Assembly: GCA_016929355.1 (NCBI GenBank)
Contig: JAFGJA010000018.1
Span: 1-5,468, forward strand
Reading direction: 5' to 3'
Source of the DNA: Anaerolineae bacterium
GTDB lineage: Bacteria > Chloroflexota > Anaerolineae > Aggregatilineales > Aggregatilineaceae
DNA length: 5,468 bases
The translations under genes were made by a program, and so were the position numbers. The notes under the pieces are model-generated. The model searched no databases. It saw nothing but the letters and a program-made list of their open reading frames with translations, and was not told the DNA's origin. Each line of letters opens with the position of its first letter. Positions within the stretch are counted from its first letter, which is position 1. Shown here in pieces: positions 1-5,361 of this stretch.

Positions 1-6
1 ACGACG

Positions 7-1434
7 CTACAAATCCTGATTCGTATCCACTGCATCCAGCGCAATTGTGACGCGCGCGGGGCCGTTCGGTGCGGCTAAATGCGTGACCAGCACCGTATAC
101 GTGCCCGATTCTGGCAGCGTCACTTCCACCGAGGCGATCTCGTCATAGTCAGACTGCACCGCATCCCCGGCGATGACTGCGCCATGCGCATCCAGCACCA
201 GGACGAGCGGTTCCGCGTTGTTCTCCGGCGTCCAGACGTGTTGGACTTCGACAGTGAGCGTTTGCCCGGCTGCGCCCCACACGGGGATATGATGCACGAA
301 CATTTCATCCAGCGCCATGATGAACGGTTCGCCCATCGGGAACACGTCCCAGATCAGGTCGCGCGATTCCATCAGGCGCACGTATTCGTAGTAGTCGGGG
401 AGGGCGGACTCGTGATCGCCAAGCGCATCCAGGGCGCGGGCGCGCAGCAGGTAGCCATCGAAATAGTCGGGATTTGCGGCAATGGCCTGATCGTAATAGG
501 CGGCGGCGGATTCCGTGTCACTGAGCGCCATTGCGGTTTCGCCTGCCCAGGCATAAGGATGGGGCAGTGCCGGTGCGAGATCGATGGCGGTGGTGAAGGC
601 TTCGAGCGCCAGATCATAATTCGCATTGGCGAAATGCTGCCGCCCCAGGCCATACCACGCATACGCATAAGTGATGTCGGCGGGGCGATCACCGGCAGCC
701 GGTTCGTAATTGGCCGCCAGCGTCAGGTAAGCGATAGCGTCGTCGCACATTTCACAGCCGAACGAGCGCCAACCGCGCATCAGATAACGATCCATCTCGG
801 CCCCGTTCAAATCCCAGAACATTTCGGAAAAATTCGCGCGTTGGTAATAGTAAAAGGATTCTTCTGGATTGAGTGTCATCGCATACGTGTAATCCGCGAT
901 GGCATCCTCATAGCGACCCATGTTGCTCTCGATCCAACCCCGATTGCTGTAATTGGCCCGCAGGCGCGGATTGAGCATGATTGCGGTGTTGCAATCATCC
1001 AGCGCGCCCTGAAAATCACCCATGAGATTACGCACATACGCGCGAAAGCCGGAATACAGCGCCGCATCATTCGGATCGCGTTCGATGACTTTGCTCAGAT
1101 CGCGTTCGGCTTCGGTCCACCGTTCCTGCGGGATATAACTCATCGCGCGGCCCATATAGCCATCGACCCAGGTTGGATCGCGTTCGATAGCGATGGTGAA
1201 CTCGGTTTCGGCGTCGGCATAGCTGCCCATATAGTAGGCGATCCACCCATATCCGGCGTGTTCAATCGCCGCGATGCGCGCGGGATTGGTCACAAGGGGC
1301 GGGGTTGTGGGGAATGGGGCGGGCATGGGCGGTAATACAGCATCAACCGCAGGCTCTAGTATCACGGACTGGCCTAATATCAGCGCGGCGATCAGTCCTA
1401 CAATGACCGGTAAACATCCGATTGCTTTGATCAT
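7..1434 (-). CDS. Exported TPR-repeat protein with C-terminal beta-sandwich domain
   Basis: This 475-residue protein starts with a short basic end and a hydrophobic stretch (about 4-25), which is a signal peptide or membrane anchor. Cys7 sits too early for a lipobox. A proline-rich linker (35-50) follows. TPR units run from about 55 to 355: clear ones around 61-87, 91-121, 126-156, 160-190, 257-288, 292-322 and 325-355, each ending in the usual xxAIxxxP pattern (IAIERDP, TAIDLAP, QAIAANP), plus a degenerate one at 215-245 carrying two cysteines (GCEMC). Residues 362-469 look like a PPC-type beta-sandwich (GQTLTVEV, then SGTYTVLVT), usually found outside the cytoplasm. The ATG has a GAGGAG ribosome site six bases upstream and a good promoter before it, so it is probably transcribed alone. 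TPRs bind proteins; the partner cannot be read from the sequence. Its exported location is an inference from the N-terminus and the C-terminal domain. Confidence 0.88.
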   Translation of the reverse strand: MIKAIGCLPVIVGLIAALILGQSVILEPAVDAVLPPMPAPFPTTPPLVTNPARIAAIEHAGYGWIAYYMGSYADAETEFTIAIERDPTWVDGYMGRAMSYIPQERWTEAERDLSKVIERDPNDAALYSGFRAYVRNLMGDFQGALDDCNTAIMLNPRLRANYSNRGWIESNMGRYEDAIADYTYAMTLNPEESFYYYQRANFSEMFWDLNGAEMDRYLMRGWRSFGCEMCDDAIAYLTLAANYEPAAGDRPADITYAYAWYGLGRQHFANANYDLALEAFTTAIDLAPALPHPYAWAGETAMALSDTESAAAYYDQAIAANPDYFDGYLLRARALDALGDHESALPDYYEYVRLMESRDLIWDVFPMGEPFIMALDEMFVHHIPVWGAAGQTLTVEVQHVWTPENNAEPLVLVLDAHGAVIAGDAVQSDYDEIASVEVTLPESGTYTVLVTHLAAPNGPARVTIALDAVDTNQDL

Positions 1435-1466
1435 GTTCGCTCCTCAATAATACACAGTATGTGATC

Positions 1467-1495
1467 ATTGTAGGGCGTTTTGGGAGGTGGGGCAA
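1467..1495 (-). promoter_or_regulatory. Sigma-70 promoter of the TPR gene
   Basis: On the minus strand TTGCCC (1495-1490) and TACAAT (1472-1467) are separated by exactly 17 bases, matching the -35 and -10 consensus at 4 and 5 of 6 positions. Transcription would start near 1460 and leave a leader of about 25 bases with the GAGGAG ribosome site. A short inverted repeat ATAC-N3-GTAT (1450-1460) lies at the expected start point, and a 5-bp GC stem (1496-1500 with 1509-1513) abuts the -35. Either could be an operator, but nothing proves it. Confidence 0.6.
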
Positions 1496-1521
1496 CCGCC
1501 TGGAAGCGGGCGGATTCCCGA

Positions 1522-1561
1522 CTATGGGCAATAGCGCACCAGGTCCTCTCGGCGCTTGAGG
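1522..1561 (-). pseudogene. Relic of the 3' end of a second crp-like gene
   Basis: Read on the minus strand directly after the toxin stop codon (TAA, 1569-1567), the same frame gives S-F-LKRREDLVRYCP and a TAG stop at 1524-1522. The intact Crp gene in this window ends in LKRREDLVRYCG. The shared 34 bases (1528-1561 against 2256-2289) differ at three sites, all synonymous third positions. Homology stops abruptly after the TGC codon and just before the shared CTC leucine codon. This is the last dozen codons of a crp homologue whose remainder is missing, replaced by the toxin-antitoxin genes. Confidence 0.75.
1528..1561. repeat. 34-base direct repeat, distal copy
   Basis: This is 31/34 identical, in the same orientation, to 2256-2289. 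The two copies start 728 bases apart and enclose the antitoxin and toxin genes. Differences fall at repeat positions 7, 22 and 28. Recombination between the copies would remove the toxin-antitoxin module and leave crp with a complete end differing only in its last residue (Pro for Gly). Confidence 0.8.
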
Positions 1562-1566
1562 AAGGA

Positions 1567-1974
1567 TTACTGCTTATCTTCCCAATCGTCAATGATCAGA
1601 TTGGGTACGCGGTTGAACTCGCGGACATTGTGTGTAACCAGTATCACATCATTTGCCAGCGCAATCGCCGCGATCAGTAAATCATAGGGGCCAATGGGCG
1701 TTCCCGTATGGGCAAGATCGGCTCGGATTTGGGCGGCGTACTCCTGTGCTTTGTCGTCAAACGGCAGTGATACAAACCGGCTCAAGAATTTCTCTTGTTC
1801 GGCCAGTGTTTTATCTTTGTAATCGCTGCGCAGCGCGCCATAGCGCAGTTCAAACTTGACGATGCTGCACACGCACACCTCGGCAGGTGAAAGTGCATTG
1901 AGGCGTGCAAAGACAGCCGGGGATCGTCCGTTGAGGTAACGAATGCAGATATTGGTATCGAGCAGATATTTCAT
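1567..1974 (-). CDS. vapC: VapC-like PIN-domain toxin ribonuclease
   Basis: At 135 residues this has the usual length of a VapC toxin and the full PIN pattern: LLDTN with Asp6, KFELRYGA with Glu42, GPYDLLIAA with Asp98, and VTHNVREF with Asn116, followed by RVPNLIIDDW, the typical C-terminal strand. These residues hold Mg2+ in a nuclease active site; known VapC toxins cleave tRNA or the sarcin-ricin loop of 23S rRNA, but the target here cannot be predicted. The ATG overlaps the antitoxin stop codon as ATGA, and there is no strong ribosome site, so translation is probably coupled to the antitoxin. The module is lower in GC than its neighbours (about half in sampled lines, against over 60% in crp) and is bracketed by copies of the crp 3' end, both of which point to horizontal acquisition. 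Confidence 0.9.
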   Translation of the reverse strand: MKYLLDTNICIRYLNGRSPAVFARLNALSPAEVCVCSIVKFELRYGALRSDYKDKTLAEQEKFLSRFVSLPFDDKAQEYAAQIRADLAHTGTPIGPYDLLIAAIALANDVILVTHNVREFNRVPNLIIDDWEDKQ

Positions 1975-2195
1975 TCGAATGGCTCGCGTTCTTCATAGTC
2001 ACCCTGATCCCAACGCTGAAGCGGTGTATCGCGCAGCGACCCATAGGTTTCGCGTAAAAACTGTTGCCAATCCGATGCGATGGGGGGCGCGGTTTGTGCT
2101 TGTTCAAGCGAGCGTAGGATCGAGTTGACCAACTGCCATTTTTCGTTGATCGGTAGCTGTTCAACTTCGTGAAGTAATTCGTTGAGGGTAAACAT
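1971..2195 (-). CDS. Small antitoxin partner of the PIN toxin
   Basis: This 74-residue protein precedes and overlaps the PIN toxin by 4 bases, the standard antitoxin-toxin order. The N-terminal part (1-32) is a predicted helix pair (TLNELLHEVEQL-PINEKWQLVNSILRSLEQ). After a loose linker, residues 41-74 are acidic and aromatic (FLRETYGSL, then DQGDYEEREPFE) and would suit binding to the toxin's metal site. I see no AbrB, ribbon-helix-helix, Phd or HTH signature, so it is named by context and I give no family symbol. Start choice: in-frame GTG (2201), ATG (2198) and ATG (2195) lie 1, 4 and 7 bases from an AAAGGAGG ribosome site; 2195 has the best spacing, though 2198 is possible. Confidence 0.8.
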   Translation of the reverse strand: MFTLNELLHEVEQLPINEKWQLVNSILRSLEQAQTAPPIASDWQQFLRETYGSLRDTPLQRWDQGDYEEREPFE

Positions 2196-2202
2196 CATCA
2201 CC

Positions 2203-2210
2203 CCTCCTTT
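2203..2210 (-). promoter_or_regulatory. Strong ribosome-binding site of the antitoxin
   Basis: AAAGGAGG is near-perfectly complementary to the 16S rRNA tail and decides the antitoxin start (ATG at 2195, 7-base gap). The toxin has no comparable site, which fits the need for excess antitoxin. Confidence 0.7.
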
Positions 2211-2249
2211 CCATACCGTTACTTCATTAGAGTGTACTGTTCTTGAAAT

Positions 2250-2945
2250 TTACCCGCAATACCGCACCAGGTCCTCGCGGCGTTTGAGGGTGATCTGCCC
2301 GGTGCTTTGGACCGCAATCGCGCCCTGCTGCTTAAACGCGACCATTACCTGATTGACCCGCTTGCGCGATGCGCCAACCAGATCGGCGATGTCGCGCTGC
2401 GTCAGGCGGATCGGGATCAGGGTGTGCCCGGCGGCGTTTGGTTCGCCGTAGCGATCCGCGAACGCGAGAATCTGCCGCGCCACGCGCCCGCGTACATCCA
2501 GCGCCGCGAGCGCCTGGACATGAGCGTCCGCCATGCGAATACGCGCGGTCAGCAGCTTGATCAGGTTCATCGCTAAGTCGGGCATCTCGTGCAGCGCGCG
2601 CTGAAACGTAACGCCATCCATCCACAGCAGCGAAGTATCTTCCAGCGCCAGTACACTCGCGGAGCGGCCTACATCGTCGATCAGGCTCATTTCGCCCACC
2701 GTATCGCCGCGCCCTAAAATCGCCAGGATGACATCTTGCCCATCAGCCTGTTCGATATGGATTTTGAGCGTTCCGCGCAGCACAAAATAGATGAACTCGC
2801 CGGGTTGTTCCGCCGTGATCAGATGCGATCCCGCGCGCAGCGTCTTCGGGCGCAGATAGTCGCGCAGGCGGGCGAGTTGCGCGGCGGATAGCCCTTGGAA
2901 CAGGGATAAGGTCGTTAGAATGTTTGGATTGGTTGCTGTTGCCAT
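2250..2945 (-). CDS. Crp/Fnr-family transcription regulator
   Basis: This is a 231-residue cytoplasmic DNA-binding protein of normal length for the family. Residues 9-120 form the cyclic-nucleotide-binding beta-roll. The phosphate-binding cassette (about 78-101) keeps the Gly-Glu pair (GEMSL, Glu85) and Arg94-Ser95 (GRSASV), equivalent to Glu72, Arg82 and Ser83 of E. coli CRP, so cAMP or another cyclic nucleotide is a plausible ligand. A long dimer helix (about 123-152) leads to a winged HTH with LTQRDIADLVGASRKRVNQVM at about 181-201. The only cysteine is next to the C-terminus, so an FNR-type iron-sulphur sensor is ruled out. The ATG at 2945 follows GAGAGGA by 7 bases and fits the family N-terminus; an ATG six codons earlier (2963) is the alternative. 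The gene follows the MBL hydrolase on the same strand. Its targets are unknown. Confidence 0.92.
   Translation of the reverse strand: MATATNPNILTTLSLFQGLSAAQLARLRDYLRPKTLRAGSHLITAEQPGEFIYFVLRGTLKIHIEQADGQDVILAILGRGDTVGEMSLIDDVGRSASVLALEDTSLLWMDGVTFQRALHEMPDLAMNLIKLLTARIRMADAHVQALAALDVRGRVARQILAFADRYGEPNAAGHTLIPIRLTQRDIADLVGASRKRVNQVMVAFKQQGAIAVQSTGQITLKRREDLVRYCG
2256..2289. repeat. 34-base direct repeat, crp-internal copy
   Basis: This copy encodes the last 11 codons shared with the relic (LKRREDLVRYC) and ends just before the Gly and stop codons of the intact crp. It pairs with 1528-1561 and marks the upstream edge of the toxin-antitoxin module. Confidence 0.8.
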
Positions 2946-2980
2946 GTCGTGTTCCTCTCCCATGATTGCCCCCTACCGGA

Positions 2981-3022
2981 ACCCCTCCCCCTAACCCCCT
3001 CCCCACTCAGTAGAGAGGGGGG
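2981..3022 (-). repeat. G-rich element with hairpin upstream of crp
   Basis: On the sense (minus) strand, 3004-2982 holds four runs of four to five G separated by A, TTA and A, a textbook G-quadruplex pattern. Next to it, partly overlapping, bases 2999-3022 form a hairpin: CTCCCCACTC, loop AGTA, then GAGAGGGGGG, with one A-A mismatch and one wobble pair. No T-run follows on the minus strand, so this is not a classical terminator. The plus-strand form (ACCCCTCCCC repeated as CCCCCTCCCC, then a hairpin) resembles C-rich dispersed intergenic repeats that I associate with Chloroflexota and cyanobacteria; only one copy is in this window. It would lie in the crp leader, about 36 bases before the start, if MBL hydrolase and crp share a transcript. 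Confidence 0.5.
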
Positions 3023-3049
3023 ATCAAGGTTGTGGAAAGGGGTAATTAT

Positions 3050-4057
3050 TCATGCAAATGACTGATTCGGCTCTCCGAACGCGGTTTCTCTGTCCCGCTC
3101 ATCGTGTCCCAACTCAATATGCAATCCTTCATACGCGGCGATTACGTTCGGGAATACCTGCCGCGCGTGTTCTTCCATGCCGCGAATCGTCGTATCATCG
3201 TAACCGGGATCATGGTGGAACAATACCAACCGATCCGCCCCCGCCGCCTGCGCGACTTCACACGCCATCCGTGGCGTCGAATGGCCGTGTCCCTGCGTGG
3301 AGGATAAGCGCGGATCACGCCCATAATAATGTTCCTCGGTGAACTGCGCGTCATGGATCAGCAGGTCTGCGCCGCGCGCAAATTCCACCAGCCGCCGGTC
3401 TGTGCCGATATAGCCCTCGGTATCCGTCGCGTAGACGACTGTTTGCCCCGCATATTCAATGCGATACATGAGCGTGCCGCCGGGGTGCGCGTAGGAGCGA
3501 TGGGTGGTGATCATGACTGCATCAGGCGGCAGATCGCCGGGATAATCGTCGATGCCAGCCGGTAAAACGATGCTGCCCATGCCGTGTGTAATGAGAATGG
3601 TATCACCATCCTGAAGGCTCTGCACGTTTTTCTCGGCGCGCATATCGTAAAACGACACCGGGAACACGGTAGGCGCTTGATTCCGCGCCAGGACATCTTC
3701 GGCGGGTTCGGCATAACAGCCGGGACCGAAAATGTGAAGCTGCGTGCTGGGCACATAGGCGGGCGCGAAAAACGGCAAGCCCTGCGTGTGATCGTGATGG
3801 TAATGGCTGAACAGAATCGTTGCTTCGATGTCGCCGCCATGTTCCCGTGCGCGGCGCAGCAAGTCCCGGCCCAGGCCAATGATACCCGTGCCCGCATCCA
3901 GTATGATCGTGTGGCCGTTGGCGCGAATTTCGATGCACGCCGTATTGCCGCCAATGCCCACTGTCGCCGGGCCGGGTGTGGGGTAGCTGCCGCGCACGCC
4001 CCAGCAGGTTAGGTGGAGTGTCGCTTGATGATCATCGTGTGTGGGTTGGTATGTCAT
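3050..4057 (-). CDS. MBL-fold metallohydrolase (PhnP/RNase Z-like)
   Basis: This 335-residue cytoplasmic enzyme starts with the WGVRGSYPTPG element (19-29) typical of the PhnP / RNase Z-like branch of the metallo-beta-lactamase fold. Further motifs in order are GGNT (36-39), LDAGTGI (53-59), the metal site SHYHHDH (84-90; His85, His87, Asp89, His90), an AHPGG loop near 190-194, Asp212 in ATDTEG, a GHST motif (258-261) and a closing FHHDPG (280-285). These are the ligands for a two-metal phosphodiesterase site. The substrate is not decided; relatives act on RNA ends, cyclic phosphates or cyclic nucleotides. Start choice: the ATG at 4057 (AAGGA upstream) lies close before the conserved domain. 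An ATG at 4108 would add 17 residues rich in rare codons (ATA, AGA, TTA, AGG), unlike the gene, and overlaps a -10-like GATAAT. Its stop is about 100 bases from crp, so co-transcription is likely. Confidence 0.88.
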   Translation of the reverse strand: MTYQPTHDDHQATLHLTCWGVRGSYPTPGPATVGIGGNTACIEIRANGHTIILDAGTGIIGLGRDLLRRAREHGGDIEATILFSHYHHDHTQGLPFFAPAYVPSTQLHIFGPGCYAEPAEDVLARNQAPTVFPVSFYDMRAEKNVQSLQDGDTILITHGMGSIVLPAGIDDYPGDLPPDAVMITTHRSYAHPGGTLMYRIEYAGQTVVYATDTEGYIGTDRRLVEFARGADLLIHDAQFTEEHYYGRDPRLSSTQGHGHSTPRMACEVAQAAGADRLVLFHHDPGYDDTTIRGMEEHARQVFPNVIAAYEGLHIELGHDERDRETAFGEPNQSFA

Positions 4058-4172
4058 GGCTGGCCTGTCCTTTGTGATCCCTACCGTTAATCTTGCTTTA
4101 ATTATCATGGACCCTTGCGCCAGTCACTAGGAAAAATTTCCCATCGAGTTAGAAATGAGCGGGGATGGCGCT

Positions 4173-4214
4173 AAAAACATTCAGCGCACGACAGGGGTTG
4201 TGTCGTGCGCTGAA
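4173..4214 (-). terminator. Intrinsic terminator after the zinc-ribbon gene
   Basis: A perfect 14-bp stem (4180-4193 with 4201-4214, TTCAGCGCACGACA and its complement) has a 7-base loop and, on the minus strand, is followed by TG and five T. It lies about 180 bases past the zinc-ribbon stop and before the MBL gene, so it separates the two units. On the plus strand no T-run follows. Confidence 0.8.
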
Positions 4215-4395
4215 GCACAAGGAGGAAAACATTGGCGCAACTCTGCGCAAAAAAAGGGGTTGGTTTTAAAAAACCTTACTTGCTAGCCACAAACACATCA
4301 TAACGGAAAACATATTCTTTGACGTGTGAGACTTTGCACAAAGAATGACGTTAGCTGTCACATCTGCCTAAATACGGCACATTGGTTTTCGGGCA
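4215..4395. other. Structured non-coding region (long 3' UTR)
   Basis: No convincing gene is present between the zinc-ribbon stop and the terminator. Visible elements: an 8-bp inverted repeat ATTCTTTG / CAAAGAAT (4314-4321 and 4339-4346, 17-base spacer) with GACGT following each arm; a GCGCA-ACTC-TGCGC hairpin (4236-4249) next to seven A (plus strand); a GGTTTT-AA-AAAACC palindrome (4262-4275); and GGGCA-CTA-TGCCC (4391-4403), whose 3-base loop is the zinc-ribbon stop codon. The AT-rich, structured sequence is unlike the flanking genes. The 4058-4172 part contains an inverted repeat GGAAA-AA-TTTCC (4130-4141) and perhaps the MBL promoter, with no clear -35. Confidence 0.45.
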
Positions 4396-5166
4396 CTATG
4401 CCCCATGCTGTTCGGCGGCGCTGGAATCGGCCAGTTCAGCCAGTTCTCCCAGCATGGCGGCGGTGGTATCAGTGACCTCTAGCGCGTCCGAGTCGTCCTC
4501 GTCAATGAACGCCGCCGCATTATCTGGCCCGGCGTTGATCTCCTGCGCGATGAACAGCGCCACCTCGCCCGGCAGCGCTTTCAGGATCGTGATCACGTCG
4601 CCGTTGGTCTGGCGCAGCCGCACATGGTAGAAGCGATTCACGCTCGCCGCGCGGCGCGATTCCTCCGTTTCATCGCAGAACGCCTCGACAATCTCCGCCG
4701 AATTGAGCGTGAAGTTGCGCGCGCCGGAAAATGTGGGCAGTGGTTTTTGCATGATGGCGAGTTGCTCATCATCCAGGCTGATCGTCGTCTGGTTGAAGAA
4801 CAGCGCCGCCTGGACATACCACGAGATCACCAGCCATACACTGATCAAGCCGAACATCCATACAGGGGCGTAGATCAGCGTCAGGACCAGCAGCAGGGGC
4901 AGCACGATCAGCGCGAAAAAGCCGTTGCCCCAGGCCATGCCGCGTTCTTCCTCGTTGAAGATGCGCCGGTACTGCATAACGAGTTCGCCGGGCGGATCGC
5001 TCACGGTGAGGCGCGGCGGCTGCTTGACCTTGCGCTGCTTGCGTTTGCGCTCCGGCACAGCGAAGCGGAAGACGGTATGGCACGCGCCACAGACCGCCAC
5101 CTGATCGTGGATGTTGATCTGATCGGCGGTGATCGCGGCGTTACATGCGGGGCAGGTGAGTTTCAT
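4396..5166 (-). CDS. Zinc-ribbon membrane protein of unknown function
   Basis: This 256-residue protein opens with a zinc ribbon (CPAC at 5-8, CGAC at 26-29), followed by a strongly basic stretch (39-48, KRKQRK). Two hydrophobic segments (about 80-99 and 102-124) form a membrane hairpin, so both ends probably face the cytoplasm. Residues 125-212 alternate strands and end in a helix (LPGEVALFIAQEI), resembling a bacterial PH-like domain. The tail is acidic (IDEDDSDALE, 221-230) and low in complexity. I do not recognise a named family, and no reaction can be assigned. The start at 5166 is chosen because AAGGA lies upstream at good spacing and the CPAC motif begins at residue 5. An upstream in-frame ATG (5214) would add 16 residues encoded within a degenerate intergenic repeat and is unlikely. 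It has its own terminator. Confidence 0.85.
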   Translation of the reverse strand: MKLTCPACNAAITADQINIHDQVAVCGACHTVFRFAVPERKRKQRKVKQPPRLTVSDPPGELVMQYRRIFNEEERGMAWGNGFFALIVLPLLLVLTLIYAPVWMFGLISVWLVISWYVQAALFFNQTTISLDDEQLAIMQKPLPTFSGARNFTLNSAEIVEAFCDETEESRRAASVNRFYHVRLRQTNGDVITILKALPGEVALFIAQEINAGPDNAAAFIDEDDSDALEVTDTTAAMLGELAELADSSAAEQHGA

Positions 5167-5199
5167 CGTGGATTCCTTCGAAAAGCAAAAATCTGATTT

Positions 5200-5229
5200 A
5201 CCACAAAGACACAAAGATCACAGAGAAAA
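5200..5229. repeat. Degenerate CACAAAG-type short repeat
   Basis: Three imperfect units of 8-9 bases (ACCACAAAG, ACACAAAG, ATCACAGAG) run in a row on the plus strand; read on the minus strand they give CTCTGTG, CTTTGTG, CTTTGTGG. It lies 34 bases before the zinc-ribbon start. Similar CTCTGTG/CTTTGTGG strings recur between genes in many environmental bacteria; that is recollection, and only this copy is visible here. Confidence 0.45.
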
Positions 5230-5258
5230 AATCAGGTCAAGAGCAAGAGAAAACCTGA
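5226..5258 (-). terminator. Weak terminator-like hairpin after the ABC gene
   Basis: On the minus strand TCAGGT (5258-5253) and ACCTGA (5237-5232) can form a 6-bp stem around a 15-base pyrimidine-rich loop, followed at once by six T (5231-5226). The T-run and position, about 85 bases past the ABC stop, suit an intrinsic terminator, but the stem is short and only half GC. Confidence 0.35.
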
Positions 5259-5330
5259 GAGTATCCTATCATGAATACGAGTGATCGGGGTGGGGCGTTG
5301 CGGGAGGATTGTGATCAGCCGCTATTTAGT

Positions 5331-5361
5331 GCGGGTTGGCGCTCACTCCATCCCAACCCGC
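5331..5361. repeat. 9-bp inverted repeat over the ABC stop codon
   Basis: GCGGGTTGG (5331-5339) and CCAACCCGC (5353-5361) are perfect complements with a 13-base spacer that contains the ABC gene's stop codon (5345-5343). It is GC-rich enough to fold in RNA, but no T-run follows on the minus strand. It may stabilise the transcript end or act in factor-dependent termination. Confidence 0.45.

Noticed and set aside
79..1335. A 418-codon open frame on the plus strand opposite the TPR gene
   Set aside because: It is the mirror of a GC-rich coding strand. Its translation is rich in His, Arg, Ile and Gly with no domain, while the minus frame shows clear TPRs, a ribosome site and a promoter.
1396..1434. 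Lipoprotein signal in the TPR protein because of Cys7
   Set aside because: The cysteine precedes the hydrophobic stretch, so it cannot be a lipobox.
1460..1467. TGTGATCA, a Crp half-site, at the TPR promoter; similar strings at 5310-5317 and 5215-5222
   Set aside because: None has the second half (TCACA) at the right distance, and an 8-base string of this kind is expected by chance.
1567..1974. Asn116 in VTHNVREF as a damaged fourth catalytic residue of the toxin
   Set aside because: Asn at this position is common in working VapC/FitB-type proteins; the three key acidic residues are all present.
2231..2259. TTGCGG-N17-TACACT as a promoter for the toxin-antitoxin genes
   Set aside because: The spacing is right, but only 3 and 4 of 6 positions match, and the -35 lies inside the crp end. 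It is too weak to annotate, though a promoter in this 48-base gap is possible.
2999..3022. Hairpin between MBL and crp as a terminator
   Set aside because: A G-rich run, not a T-run, follows on the minus strand, so intrinsic termination is unlikely.
3584..4012. A 142-codon open frame on the plus strand within the MBL gene
   Set aside because: No ribosome site and no recognisable domain; the minus strand carries the complete MBL motifs over the same bases.
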